A stretch of DNA of 64,000 nt from positions 8,925,886 to 8,989,885 of the forward strand of contig NC_083651.1 of assembly GCF_963576545.1 (NCBI RefSeq). The letters run 5' to 3'. Under the pieces are notes generated by a model that did not search any database, was not told the DNA's origin, and saw only the letters and a program-made list of their open reading frames with translations. The stretch comes from Limanda limanda. Its lineage: Eukaryota; Chordata; Actinopteri; Pleuronectiformes; Pleuronectidae. Below are positions 11,001 through 26,100 of this stretch, one piece after another. Position numbers and translations under genes: made by a program. The stretch's first letter is position 1. Each line of letters opens with the position of its first letter.

Positions 11001-14000
11001 TGACATTAAAATCGATGAACTATTAGAGCACATCCCTCGGTCAAAGCCCAAAAGCCCTTTATTGAACAACATTTAAACTCACTATATCAAGGTTTATATT
11101 TGGACCACACACTCATAAATATCAATCCCCTCAATATGCCTGATCTGTTTCATCAAGATCTATAAATTATTCTCAGAAATCAAGGAAAATGTTAAAAAAC
11201 AGACGGTGATCAAGATCTGCACCAATTAAGTTCCAACATAACCCTCTTAGCGACTCAAATTTCAACAGCAGCACAAAGACAATTACAATATCAGCCAAGT
11301 GCCACCTTCAAAACACGACAAGAATTAAATAATTCCAGCTATGGCTATAAGTGGGGTGGAGGCATTGAAATAAGTGGAGCATTCCTCTTTAGTCAAACCA
11401 TTCAGAGGAGTTGGAGAATTTTTTTCGTACATTAGTCACTCCTGCATAAAAACAACAAAGGAGATTAATGTTGTGAGGCTGTTGCAACGATTAGTGATAA
11501 GACGCCCAATAAGGCGTGAATGCCGCCTCACTGATACTTGGCTGACTCTGCGTGTCCCTTTGGACAACTGATCTGTCACCCTCTCTCAGGATGCTGAACG
11601 CAAGAGCATTGAACCTGTCAACATCGAATAATCATTCCCGGTACATCTGCTTGCTCATGCTGAATGAGGAAATGAAGGAAAACATATGAGACACTTCTCT
11701 GCACCTCCTACAATGAAGGGCCTCTCAAAACCTCATGTCCTCATTACAAAATACAAGTGTCTCTTGTTTCGTTTCCCATGTCAATTAAAATACTCAGCAC
11801 AAAGGGGGGACAAGGAAAAAACTACTACATGTATAAAGGCAATGCAGAGACAATAAAGAGACAGTCCGTTAATCAGGTGCCTTACACTAGGTGTCTGAGT
11901 GCTCCCCAACAAAACGATTTCACTGCAAGCTGCGTTTATTCAGCAGGTTTGAGATGTCTGATGTTTAAAAAAGCTAAATAGTCAACAAAAATTTAGCTGA
12001 CAACACAGTGTCAAATCACTCTCTCCCGGGAGCTGGGCAGTTCACCAAGATACTGTTTACAATGGGAACAAATGTCTTTTTGCATTTGACGACCCCTGAG
12101 TTACGACACAGAGATATACAGACAGTACTTTAAGCAGCAGCAGCACCAACAAGGGACATAATTTAAGTACAGACTCCATCCGACTGCTCAGCCCTGTGTG
12201 ATCAATCAGAGTAGCTTGGAATTGACCGAACAAAATGAAGTCGTAGAGACGCTGCTCTTCAAAGTCCGCAGCCAGTTCCATTATCGATCCATTGTCAGGT
12301 GACAGGGACCTCACATCCTGACATTGTTCCAGTGGCAACATTTTTGAGGAGCAGCATATTATCTGTTGAGTGTCAAGTCCTCAGTGTCGAACTGAAACAA
12401 GTTAATCAAACATACTGCTGTTCTCACAATTAAGCTCCTGTACCAGTATCTGTTAAATTGAGCAGCGAAACAAGAGTAACAAACTGTCTTCCTCATTTCA
12501 TTCATTTATTTCTGTATTATAATACAGATGAAGCTGCCATATGTTCAAAAACACATGTCGTACTGACACAGCAGGAAAATCTGATAAACTTTCAAAAGAC
12601 AGAAATTGTTTGATACGTTTTGGTAATAATTTTACTCTTCCCGATTATTTTCTCTTTAAATTAAGTTGACCTGAAGTTTATGCAAAACCATGTTCCATTT
12701 ATTCTTGCTCAGGGTCCTTGGGCTGACTAAATTGTTTGCAATCGAATCAAAGAAAGTGGTGAGTATATTGTTATATCACTAGTTGTGATTAACCTGAATT
12801 AATATTTAATAAGGCTTTTGTTTATGCCGACTCTAATTGTAAACATTGAGGTCCAGCTTGTATATTCCCTCTTCCCTGTGTCTGCTGTTGCTCTGCAGCA
12901 TAGCTTGGCCTTTTCATTGCCCCATGTTGATCAGGTTTGGTGGGACTGTCACCCAAATGCACAGCCCGGTCAAGCCCCAGGAAACGGTGCTGGGCTGTGA
13001 AATTATTGTCCCACAGCAGCCAAACCAGGTCACTAGAACTTCTGATTTCATCATGGTGCACACCAGCCCAAAAAGCATTTTTTCCTAATGAACAATCAAT
13101 GGAAAAGGAGTGGCTGTAGAATGCCTAGTAAAATTGTGGATTTTCACATTACATAAGATACAAAAACATTTGGAAAGTCTAGAAAAGCCGTTCTAGTTTC
13201 AATTAATCCCATTCATGTATGTGCAGCGCCAACAGGAAGTTATCCAGCTCAGCCAGACGACTTTTTGAACTGACATTATCTCAGGAAACTCGACTGGAGA
13301 AGGTCTTCAGCATGCGTGATAAGATCAACAGTAAATCTCCACAGTCATTGTTTTCCAGGAAGAGACAGTGTCCAAGTAAACTTCCATTTAATTGAGTATC
13401 TAAATGTGCACTGGGTGGCTGCATCCTGTACAAACTACAAGGGTTAAAGGGTAGAGACTCCACGCTGAGTATTAAATGGCTCATTGCTCAGGCAGCTGAC
13501 AGCTTGAAGAAACAAGCAGCTCCAACCAATGTGTACCTTTAATGCTGCTATTGATTAGAATCTGGGAAACAGACAAACAGCTCCCCCACTGACACAGCAC
13601 AGAATGTGGAGTTTCAATTGTTTGTGTCTTCAAAGCCGCAGCTAAGCTTGTGTTTGTCTTTGGTAAATGAGGCAGGGGCGGCTAATAGACTGTGATTAAC
13701 ACCAGCCTGGTACAATACACTGGGGCTTGGCTTTATAAATAGAGCGTATTGCCAAGTAAACACATGCCGAGCCTCCAGATCTACTCCTGTTCAAACACAA
13801 CTTCTCACCTTCACTGGCCACAGGAGGGGAGGACGAGAGGTAAGAGACCTGAAACTTCTGCAGTTACACAAACTTCACAGATGAGGGTTCATCTGTTTGG
13901 GAGCCTCTTTGGATTTGACCTAGGCTGCTAGATACTGGTTCATTTGTGGTAAGCTGGAGCCAATGCCAGCTGACAGGGTGAGAGGGGGGGTACACCCTGG

Positions 14001-17000
14001 ATAGCGTATTGCATGCAGGGCCGTACAGTCACAAAACCACCACATTCACACCTACAGAAAATGCACCTCATCCCCAGATGGGATTCGAACCGGGGAACCT
14101 TCTTGTTTAGAGTCAGTGGTTACAGTGCCACCCAAACAACAACAAATTACATTTCTGACTGATTTAGAAATTTTCGTCTAAAATATTTGTTTACTCCATT
14201 ATGTTACAGCTGTTCTGGTTGTAAATTTCACCCCCAAGCTTTGGCTTAAAACAACACCGTGCTGGGAGGCAGGGCTATCTATAAAAGCCTGACTTTTCTT
14301 TTACATACATACATATATATACATACATATAAACATACTTTATTATATATAAATAAATGACATTCAATTTAAAAATAAATTAGAAATGTTTTACGAATTA
14401 GGTATTAAATGTGATATTAAGACCAGAATTAATGTAATTTATCACAGAACAGTCGATATTTAGTTCTGGCTAAAACCACATCTTAGTGTAAAGTATCTCT
14501 TTAATGGTAGCTTCAATCATAGCTCCATTGACAATATGTAAAAGCTTATATTTGTTTATTACAGTCTAGTTTTCCAACTGGATAAATCAATAACCCACAT
14601 GTTTTATATTGTGAAGGATACTGTGTCATTTGAAGGCAGATGTGCAGTGTACAGATTTCATTGTTTACTCTAAGAATCAAGGAATCGATGTTGTACGGGT
14701 TTCAAGAGTTGTAGCTGAAGTGCAATACTCTTTGTAAAAAAAACATTTCTAATTTATCTTTGGAGGTTTATTGCAAACGAGAAATGTTGCCACGGATTGC
14801 CTCAGAAAGACGGATGACTAAGTTGTTGAGGAGACGTCACTGTTTTATACCATCTGACATTGATTTAAAAAAATTCCAAACAAATGAAAGAGCAAGATGG
14901 CCTGAGCACTATTAGAACTATGTGCGGTTAACATTAAGTGCGTGTGTGTGCAAGACTATGTGAGTCACACAGAAATATTGAGCCCTGTAGTCGGAGGGCA
15001 TTAAAAGTGCAGAGCAGGAGTGGAAGGGTATTGGGACACGAGTCATGAGGGAAAAGGAATAAGAGGGAGTAGGGATGATGGAGGGTAAGGATGAGTGTGT
15101 CCTGTTGTGACTGCGTGAACCTCCAATAACCCCAAAGCCCGGAGTGTGCCAGGTTTCTTTCCTTGCCAAGTTTTAATGAATCAGTCAGATGGAGAGAAAA
15201 CTACTTTACTTTGAGTTTTCAGAATACCACAGTTATCTTAAGATCTAAGTCAGTGAGTGCAATGAGGCTGCAGGGTCTTCATGCTAATTTCAGATTACCA
15301 GTTCATTTTATGAAACTCTCCTCTGACACCTATTGAGCTGTCAAAAATGTCTGAGCGCAGAGTACTAAAGTGAATGGATTATCAAAGAGTCACCACTTTT
15401 AAGCATTGAATATTGATAAAGAATCAAAGGAGTGCCGTCAGGTCACTCTGAGGTCTAGAGTGTGGAAATATGCTTGTTTACATTCTCTCATCATGTTCCG
15501 TGAGAAGATTTATATCTATTTTTCCCCTGTGTATCAAGTTTTATGCAGCTTTTGTTCAGTTTTTCAGTTCATTGGATCTAAAGGCAATAGTCGTGGAATC
15601 GGGGGATGGGGGTGTGGGATCCATATCCTGCCGACACACGTGCTCGCCCTAGTTGGTGTCAGCTGTCAATCACAACATCTGACTCCGTTTCTATACCATC
15701 AGTTGACAAATTAAATCCAAACTTAGTAGAAACACAAACACATGAAAAGCATCAGTGTCATAGGAACTAGATAAATGACAGAAACGATCTTTGAGAAAAA
15801 TATATATCTGATACTTTTTTTTTTTGATTCATGTCCAATAATTAACATGGAGGAGGCAATGTTTATGATGTGTACTGCAGCCAGCCACTAGGAGGCGATG
15901 AAGATGGCTTCATTTTCAGGGTGCCGTCAATGGTGTAAATTAATGTAATCAGCTGAATGTGCAAAAGCAGCACTAACCTTCCTGTCCTCTTTGAAGAGCT
16001 CCGCCGCTGTAGTGAAGTGAGGGACAGCGCTTTTACAATGTGGACACCCTGCGAGAGAACAGACAGATGGGACATTATTACAGTTTACAGTGACACTTTC
16101 ACACCAAGACATCCGGCTTCACATCCTCAACAGCACCACAGCACCGTAATAATGACACACACGATGCTACTAAAAGGCACACATTTACAGATGCAAATGA
16201 AAATACCTTAATCCAGAATTTACTTAGTCTCAAACATGTTCATAAAGCACGTGCTGCTGTCACAATCCTGAAGTTATTGAGAGGTTTATGCCACATTAGA
16301 GATGGTTCACTCATATATTATGAGAGACTGTAAATCTCTTTATTGCTGCCATAAACACAACCTCCCAGGAGCTCCCTCTGCTGCAGCAGCCATCAGTTTA
16401 CACTATGTCAATACTTACACAAAAACACCTCTAGGTACCGCAGCTAAATCATGTTTACAGGCAGCAGGTTGTAGCAGGTAACTATTAATCTGTGGGGGAA
16501 GATTTTCAGAGTCTAGCTGCAGCTTACTGAGGACAGAGCGATGTGTTGTTGAACGGCACTTGCAATCAAGCAGAGTGATTGCGGCTGCAACATTGTTTTC
16601 CTTTGATTCTCTGTTGGTATTTGAGGCCGTTTGCTTGTCTTGCTCTTCTGTCAAGTGCCTGGTGCTTCGGTTTATTACAATCAAATTCAACGCTGTCAGC
16701 AATTGAACTCTTCTGCTGGAAAGGTTAGAAACCGAAAATCACAGCTTGTGCTGGGAAACAGATTCTCCAAAAGGAAATAAGCAGAGAGTCAGTGGGTGAT
16801 TGGAAATAAGCTTCAATGTGCAGGACTGGGGTGAAATGACTGATCAATCAGCAGATAATAACAATTCAGACACAAACTGTATTTTTAAATTGATGTGCGC
16901 ATTACTGCTTGAATCTGTTATAATGGACCATCTTTATTTGAAGCCAATGATGCCATCATTAAAGTTTTCCAGTGGTCATACATAAAAAAGATGTGGGCTA

Positions 17001-20000
17001 ATTTAACACCCAACTAACCTACCATTCATATCCAACAATATGTGGACACCCAAATATTATAATTATATATGAAGGTTGATTGTGTCTTTCATACCCGTGT
17101 GCTTTAATCTACTCTTGTAACAGCCTCAATTCTTCTGGTTTCACGTTTTATATGCAAATATGCTAATCTCATGTTCCTTATTGAGATGTGTACTCAGAAA
17201 TGATATATTTCAATAGGAATAATTCCACAGCCTTATTGTGCAGTGGCAGTAGTAAGTTAACTTAAAATACATACATACTTTCTTTCATTATAATTTATAG
17301 CACTTAAATAATACACATGAAAATATACAATTGAAATAATTATTAAAGTGCAGCTGCATCTTAGATCAGTTCCCACATGCCATTGTTTAGAGGGGGACAG
17401 GTATGAAGGTGAATTGAGACTTGTGGATTAAATAAAGACAAAAAAAGAAAATAGAGCTGTGCATAAGTAGAAGTTGGAGACGATTATTGCCCACTGCCCA
17501 GAGGAGCCGGAGCTCGCTAAACACTGAGAACAGAGTGTTACAATTAAGTATACAGATGACAGCAAATTAATTATTTAATCAATCAATTGAATCCTAAATT
17601 TATACAAAGGGACAAACAACAAATAATTGCATGAGACCTTTCAGGAAGGAGAAGATATTAAAGCATTCAGTTTCAGTTTAATTTCAATTATGCTGATTTG
17701 AGGCTAAAAGTTAATAACCCCCACTTCAGTTCTGTCTGAAGCATCTCCAGCCTCGATATCTTAGCAAGCAGCTGTAACTTATCAAATGCTCTATTAGACG
17801 CATAGATCCCTCTCTGAAACAGGGAGACAGCAGGGAGCAGGGGGCAGATGGAGTAGGCGGAGTGGAGGGACGACAGTTTGCCGCCGCCTGATGTGCATCT
17901 GGAGCGTTTCTTTGTAGAAGGGCGAACCAAAGGGCCTGATGGAGGCAGCGGCCTGGCCACTGTGCCCTGTCTGGCTTTGAAGCCCTCATCAGACACAAGG
18001 GCAAAAAAACTGGGACAAAGGTGTGTGTGTGTGTGTGTGTGTGTGTGTATTGATATATAAGCAGGTCGGCTGCTCTGTATTCCTTCTGCATCTGTGTTTT
18101 GTTTGAGAACTCGGATGTAGAGTGTCATAACACCGGGGGCCTACATTTAAAAAAAGAATCTTTTCAAATATGAGTTCAATGACAGAGACTCACCTCTGTC
18201 TTTATGGAAGTCTCATTTAAAAGAAAAAAAAGCTCAGTTAGTTGGTGCCACAGACTTTTCTAAATCCAAAGTTTGAGGTGATGTCAAATGTCCTCAGAGA
18301 GCAGATGACTGAATCTTTTGCTTGTGGATTTTTTGATACCGAAAAGCACAAAAACTTCACCCCAAGCAGGAAATAAACACAACTGACGTATGAGGACTCT
18401 TTTCAGTTTGTTTATAATTCATTTGGATTCACCTTATGTCCGACTGGTGAAAGGAAGTATATTTAGCTTTCTTAGAGAAAAAATATCTGGGTCTTCTGCT
18501 GCTACTCATAGAACAATGGAAAAGCTGCCTGCTGCTACTGCAAATGTTGAAGAGACTAAAGCACAAAGTAAAATCAAAACAACAAGCTAAAAAGGCTAAA
18601 CTCACAATCATAGTCAATTTTACTTATAGTCATATGATTATTTATAACTATTAAATGTTTAATGGAGCTTTAAATGTCAATATTGTTCCTCATGGTGTCC
18701 ACAACTGTAAACAAGTCGTTTTAAGACCTTATTAATATGACTGGAAATTGAATTTAGGCCCAAACTAGCTAAAGTATAAATTCTTGTTCAAATTAAACGT
18801 GTGTAAACGCCACGACTACTCGCCATTCTCAAGTTACCAATCGGTAAACTTGCATTTCCTCCTGTTAATAAACTAGCTGGAAGGCTGCCTAGGAAGGCAT
18901 TGGTTTAGTGCATAAATGTAATACTTGTGCGTTTTTTCCAGGGTTTTACAGTTTCATGTTTTCCCTGACATATGAGGTGGAACTGTGTTTTGCCCTCTTT
19001 GTTTTTTTCACAGATCTATTCTCAGTGATGTGAATCATTCCTCCTTCTCCCCATGGTTTAGGTGGAGTTTATAAACCGTGTGATGAGGAGCTTGGCAGGA
19101 AGCGCAGAGTTACGTATGCACACTGGTTTAAAACCAGGATATGATCACACCAAGAAAAATGCTGTGATAACACTTGGTTGCGACAACTTCAACACACTCA
19201 AGATATTTTTATCAGAATAGCCAAGAAATTAAATGAATCCACCTAGTGCCACGTACGGATGAGCCGTACAGGAGTGATTTCTGACTTTTGAAAAGGGTTA
19301 ATTAACAGTTGTGTTAAGTAGATGTAATGAATTAAGCTCTTACAGGGGGCGTAGAACATGACCAGAGCATGTTTCTTCTTCTTCAGCGCCTCCCGGAAAT
19401 CCTCTGATCCGAGATGGCTAACGCTGGAGGGCTTATCCTCCCAAGACTGCTCAGGTGGAGGTGGAGCTTGGGGACTAGAGACATGAAACACAGTAAAGCA
19501 GTATTTATTAAGTATGACAAACCCTGCTTTACATTTACTGTAGGTGGTAACAGTAGCATAAATATAGATACCGAGTAGGCACACACACAACAGACCTGTT
19601 CCCAGTAGTAGTTGTGATATAATACTCAGTGAGTGAGACGTCAGCCTTATATAAAATAATGTCTGTTGACCTCTGGCTGCAGACTGTCTTTATGGAGTCT
19701 GTAATTTCTACAGCTGTAATGATGTCATCCTGACTCCATTTCTTGTCACAATGACCTTTTCCAAAGACAAATCTATTACATGTGGCAGCTAATCAAAGAC
19801 AAACTAAAGTGAAGCTAAAATATAAAACTACGGCCTTAATATCTGCACTGTACACAAGTGTGTTTCTGAATGTGATAACTTTACAGTTTACAGACAGAAG
19901 TGAAGATGCAAGTGTGTTGCCTGATAAGTGTGTGTGACTCACTTGTGCATGAACTCGATGATCTTGTCTTTGCTTCGGAGATGCGGCAGCGTGTACTTCT

Positions 20001-23000
20001 CCTCACCTTTCTGGAAATACTTAACAGTTGGGAAACCGGAGATCTTGAAGCGATCCCCCACAGCCTTGCTCACAGTGGTGTCTACGGCTGCTAACGCACC
20101 CGGGCTCTAGGAAGAAAAAACAATAGCAAACAGAAAGTCAAGTGGAAGTTAATATGTCCAATTAGACCCATCAAGGTCCTTAAGACTAAATCATTGCACA
20201 ACACCAATTAACAACATGCGTTTTGGAAGGTTCAACCTTTGAACATGAGCAAGCAAAGCATTTTCTGCATGTAAAAGTGCTGCATTCAAAAACACTAGCA
20301 GAGGAGCAAGAAGGAGAAAAATGAATGATGCGTTGGGTCGTAAGAGCTCAGGGTGAGAGAGGCTCCAGTCCATTGATATTAGATAACGGCCAGGCTTTGC
20401 CATTGACCTCCAGTGCTGGGCAGAGCGCCACCAGGAGAAGATCCAAGCGTCTGGCCGGGGGGACTCTTATGGATGAGATAATTGCAACAGTCACCAGGCT
20501 GGAGTTTTACAGGCCCTGCCCCTGGCTGGGGAGTGTTAGATTACCACAGAGGACATAATGGTGGAGAGGGGAGATGAGGAACACACCCGCCTAATCAGAA
20601 ACACATTGAGAGCCAGGCTGTCGGTCAGGCTGACCGTGGGGTTACATGCACCGGCCAGAAGCCTTCCGGCCAAGAGGAGGGATTATTATGATCTGTTAAT
20701 GAAGCACCGCTACACCCACGTAGATCTATGTGTTCATCAGAGTGTGAGATGTGAGAAATGGACAAAACAAGCCGGCCAGTAGACGTGAATGCTGCACAAA
20801 CACACACATAAACCCCCAAGGACAAGTTATGAAACTTACATCTGCTCCCTTGTTGAGTATTTCAGCAGCTTCATCGTATTCTGGCTTCATCTTCTTGCAG
20901 TGGCCACACCCTGGAGAGTCAAAACACACAAGAGATGCCGACTGATGACAGATTCCTGAGATTGATATCAATACGGCTATTTAAGAGTAGAACAAATTCA
21001 AAATAGTTTGTCTGCCAGGTTATCTCACGAGAAACAAATATAAAATGTATTTTTTGTAGCCTTTATATACATTTAAAGCTGTAACCTGAATTTGTTAAAT
21101 TAGAAATCAAAAAGAAAATTGTTTCCCAAAAACTCAAAAAAAGACACTGATGAAATTTATGTTGCAAGAATTGTTAAAATTTGATTTATCACCCATGTCA
21201 ACTCCAACAATTTTGTTTTTTCACTGTAGATAAAGATAGGGTTTACGGTCTACAATATTTATCTACTGCAGTTTTTATTCACACAATAATAAAATACTAA
21301 AAATATGAACCAATGATATCAGCCTGCACAGTCATCAGTGAGAGTAAATAAGGTAGATTTAGTGAATCACCTCTCAGACAAAGGGAAAAAGCAACTGTAT
21401 AAATGAAGAAATGATTTGCAGAAAACCAACACTAAGAATCATCTTTAAATCTTTGCGATCTTTGCACATTATAGGAGCTGTCGTTCTGAATTAATTCATC
21501 AACGGCTGCAGTTCTCTGGTGTCGTGCTGCTTCCCCCTCGTTTAGCGGGGGTGGGGTGGGGGGGGTTTACTGCCGCCACGCTGAGACTGGAACTGTAAAT
21601 GAGATGACAAGAGTCTCTCATGTTCCCCAGGAGAGATAATTCATGTCTGATTGCTTACTACATTGTAAACTTTTGGGCATGGGTGTGTGTTTGTGTCTGT
21701 GAAGGCATGTTGGATAGGCCTGGGTGAAAAGTGAGTGATGACAGCAGCGGAGAAAGAACGAGAGCAAGAGGATAAAGGCAGTTAGAGGGGAAACAGAGCT
21801 TGGCAATATGACTGAAATCAATATCATGACTAGTGGTGTGCTTTATCATATTGTTCATGGTAAAACCAATGTAATTTGTACCATCTCACTGCAAGACATA
21901 AACAATTTATTAGGTTTCATGTATTAACATCAGAGCCGAGCACGGCAATAACAAGAGCAGAGGAGATTGAAAGTCATGCTGCTGATGGAGGAACTAGTCC
22001 GAAACGAAATTTAGTCACTTTGGTTATATGAAAATTATTTGGTGATTATGTTGGCAATCCAAACACTAAAACGAAGATTCCAAATCGTCAGACTGTAAAA
22101 CGTAAATTTACAAAACCCAATTTTCTTTTCAAATATTGCAACATGATCTTTTGAAAAGTACGACACCTTTACCACAGACACATGCTTCCATTGTACAATT
22201 TATGATTAAATCCTGTTAATTATTCCTACATAAAATACCGTAAAAATTGGATGAATCAATTAAAATATATTAAAATGTTTTTGTGTTTCCTATTTCATGA
22301 TTAGGCAATGTGTAGATCAATATTCAGAGAAATGTCAGCGTCTCAAAACCTCAACATCAGCCAAACCATTTACCGCTCTGTTCCTTTATTTAGGAGAAAG
22401 GGACAAGTTTACTGATGTAATTCTTCTGTATATCTCTATTATCTAGGGGACATAATGTAAGTGTGTGCACGTGTTTGCTCCGAGCATCACGGATAAAGGC
22501 CATTTTTGGTGTTGATGTGTGTTTAATATAGCATAAGCAAACATTTTATTTTTTAATCTAAAATGACTTGCAAACACATAACACGGTATTGGTCTAACAC
22601 AATGTACACAATGTTTTGTCTTAAGATGCAATGAATAGGTTGTTTGATCAGGGATGAGCATTGTGTGTGTGTGTGTGTGTGTGTGTACTCTTATAGTGCT
22701 GCTGTGCAGAGGCGCATGAAACAAACTTGGTACATTTCCAAACATGGTAAATTGCCCTTGTCATAACAGTTCAGGAATTCCTTTCTTCAATACATAATGC
22801 AGCGCTGGCGCAGGCTATAAATCAAGTGTGATATGGCTCGTGGAAAAAAATACAAGCTGCCTCTCTTTCAACTGAGCCATTGTGGTGTGTGATCACGTAG
22901 ATTGTGTTGAGGCTGAACAGAGATGCCGAGTGACTAAAAGGACTTTGTCTGACCCTTCAAAGTGATGAGTAAGAGAGAAAACCAAATGTGTGTCCTGTGC

Positions 23001-23053
23001 TCTGCATCAACCTGGTTATGCATTCAGAGCAAGTGGTGCATGAGGGGCATGGT

Positions 23054-23132
<79 letters not shown>

Positions 23133-26100
23133 TGTTAAAACACACTCAAATTTTGCTGATTCAGCCCGAGTGTAGGGGAGAAAAGATCAGAGTGAGGAGA
23201 ACGACCAAACTGGCTGTTATAAAAACCAACGTTGGCTAAAAACTACCATGCCTTGAGCCTTTAGGCTGTTGTGAGGTCATTTTCTCTGCGGCCACTGCAG
23301 CTGTAAACTAAATCAGTGGCTACTCGCTGAGTGGAGAGTCAGGAGGGATGTTAAAATCCCCAAAAACCCAAACATTTAGGGGTCCAACCTTTTCAGCCAC
23401 ATCTGCAAGAAAAAGCGTTTGTTTAGCTGTGGGAGTCTGGTGATAGCGTTCAGTTGCTGGTTGTGCCACCGTAGGTTTGTGCGTAAATACCCACACTGAG
23501 TGCTGTTCGGAGGACGTTGAGAATGGCCACGCTGAGAGGTGGACAGAAATGCAAGCTGATGGTGGTGGTTGGGAGACCATTAATCTCACTCTGACAGCAG
23601 AGCCATTAAGAAGCTGCATTGAAGCAGCAAGGCTGGGCTTTTGTGTTTGTGTGTCTGTGTGTGAGAGACAGACAGACAAGAGAGGCAGTGTAATTGTGTG
23701 CAATAAATGTTTGTGTCATAATGAGAAAGATCCGTTCGATATGCGTCGGGAGTGTACAGATGTGTGTGTGTGTGTGTTTGTGTTTACAAGCTGAAAAGAC
23801 TTGATGCAGCCTGTTTCAGCTGACTGCCCTTGATCTGAGGAGTGTGGGTGAGTGGCTGCTGTCTGCAGGTTGAGTCAACATGCAGGACGAGCGCCTGTGA
23901 AGCTGTGACACCACATTGAACTACAGGCAATTTTCTATACACGACATTTCTGACATAGGTAACTAATAACTACACACCAACTAATGACGGTAAATCATCT
24001 CTGTCAGTTTGCTCGACAAGCAAATATCGAGCAAACTGACAGCTAATACGGCTGTCTACGGCTAATACCTAGTGATATAAAAGTGAGAGTATGAGAACTC
24101 ATGTCAGTTTTTAAGCAGGATGAATGGTTTAATAAAAACCTAATCCTGAAAAAAAAACGATGAAACAACAATTTTTATAGAACTTTTCTTCTAAGTTTAT
24201 TTGTTTAATATTTTTGTTCTTTCATTTGCCTTAAGATTTCACTGGAAATGCTAATAAACCGACATTTAATGCATTTCATACAGTGTATGCTAAAGCACCA
24301 GAGCTCAGCTGTGCACTGTGGTAAAACATTAACACACATCTGATGTAACTAAATGGCTTTAAGCAGGTCATATTTGTGCCGATTATACTTGTGATCAATA
24401 GGCTAAGTGGCGTTAAGACATTTCGAAAATGTTTTCCTGAACCGGCTTTCAAAATATGCTCTGCAACTCTGAACTTTTTTCCCCCGAGGAGTTGTAAGTG
24501 AGAGCGCAGTGATGCACACAGTTAAGCACTGGAGCTACTTATCGACCAAAAGCTGATCCAAGGGCTTGCATGCAACATTTCTCTCGATCCTGGTTTGTAC
24601 GTCTTGTGCAATGGTTGTTATTACATTCCAAACAGGCTGATCTCATAAGCACAATTATGTCACTTGGCTTTCCCAGTTCAATGGATCGTATTTACAGAAT
24701 TTCCACATTATGACAGTTTCTTTTCCAGCCAACTGGCAGAAGTTAAGTTTGAAATAAATATTTTAGAGTTTTAGGTGGTGCATTGTAATAAGTGGAGGTA
24801 GCATGTGCCTCTGCAGTGAGTGAGTGTTAAGGATGTGTTTTTATCATTTCAGCCACTGGAGTCTTTCCCCTCAGGGTGGAGTGTAATGCTCCAGGCAACC
24901 TGCAGGTACCAAAGCTCTGCAGCAAAGTATGGAATGCAATTTTTAAAACTATGAATCATTGGGGTGAAAGCTCGGTGTGAGGGCCTTCTGTTTACTTATT
25001 AATTTATTTTTATATTGTGGAGACTGAGATGAGCATAAGGATGAGGAGGATGTGGGGGAGGTGAGGTCAGGGGTTAAGAGTTAGACGGAGAAAAACAAAA
25101 AAGTGAAAGGTCCAAACATTGGTTTCAATTCAATTCAGATTGTGTCGTGTAGCTGTTGCACTCAGAGGGTATTTCTAAAAGGAGTTAATCTATTATCATG
25201 ATTTTACATTTACAGTTAGGTCGCATTTGCAAACTCTCCTTTAGAAAGTTCCCTCACACGCAGGAGAGCTGGACCAGAGCAAAACAATCTGGAGCAGGAA
25301 TAAACAATCAAACCCAATGACAAAATCTGGCATGTTTACAAGTTATTCGTAACAGCAGCGGTACTGGGCGAGAGAACACATTGAACGACAGCCATGCTGA
25401 TGTGAACCATATGGTCATGGGTCAGTATTATTTGTGACAATGTACTCAAGAGTGAGTGAGTGATACAATAATCTAAAGTTACTGCACACAGCTTGTCCTT
25501 AGGGTTTTCCACAGTCCAGCAATATATTATATTGTCAGAGGCAAAGACTAAACACGTCCTTCTATAGTTTTAATGCTGGCTCAACTTCCTGCAATTGGTC
25601 CATAAGTCCCAGCTATCCAAAAGGCATTTACCACGGCTGACATTTTCCTCACATTTCTTGTCAAAATTTCCACAACATTATCTCGTCGAAGTTGCTTCTC
25701 CAGCTGAGAGTTATGGTGAGCATGAGCGAAACAGAGATGTTATTTTCGTGTCTAAATTGCTGCAAATGTGCGAGAGAATGTTTTACACAGCAGGAAGGAA
25801 TGTGAAGCTCTTCTGACACGCTGGTGCACATATTTTACAACTAAAACCATTTTCTCTTTCTGAGGACTATCAATTTTATTCCCGAAAAGGGCAGCAATAT
25901 TCTATAATATTTCTCAACTGTCAATACCTACCATGGAAATACCAAAACTAATGATCCATGAATTGATCCTACTAAGAAGTTATGTTTCTTTTTAAAGAGA
26001 AGATTTAATTCTTCAGTGGGAGCCGATGAGTTCAAGGCTGAGTTCCATCAACAGTGCAGAGGACTCTGAAGTACTGATGCAGACTAATGCAATCACATTT

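Larger units (their letters stand above)
9022..15977 (-). other. pdia5 intron 15
   Basis: 6956 bp, the second longest intron. Holds several decayed repeats (9650-9970, 10490-10830, 13953-14137, 15848-15920); no host exon seen. Confidence 0.85.
16049..19343 (-). other. pdia5 intron 14
   Basis: 3295 bp. Contains a decayed transposon fragment (17028-17190) and a (TG)n array (18021-18048). The GC-richer patch at 17800-18010 is open on both strands but shows no family resemblance. Confidence 0.8.

Noticed and set aside
14075..14137. tRNA gene
   Set aside because: B box is perfect but no A box at proper spacing and no cloverleaf; the flanks match a SINE-like repeat.
17688..18128. 146-codon minus-strand open frame
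   Set aside because: Contains a His-Thr run from the TG array and has overlapping alternatives in other frames; no domain recognised and no conserved pattern.
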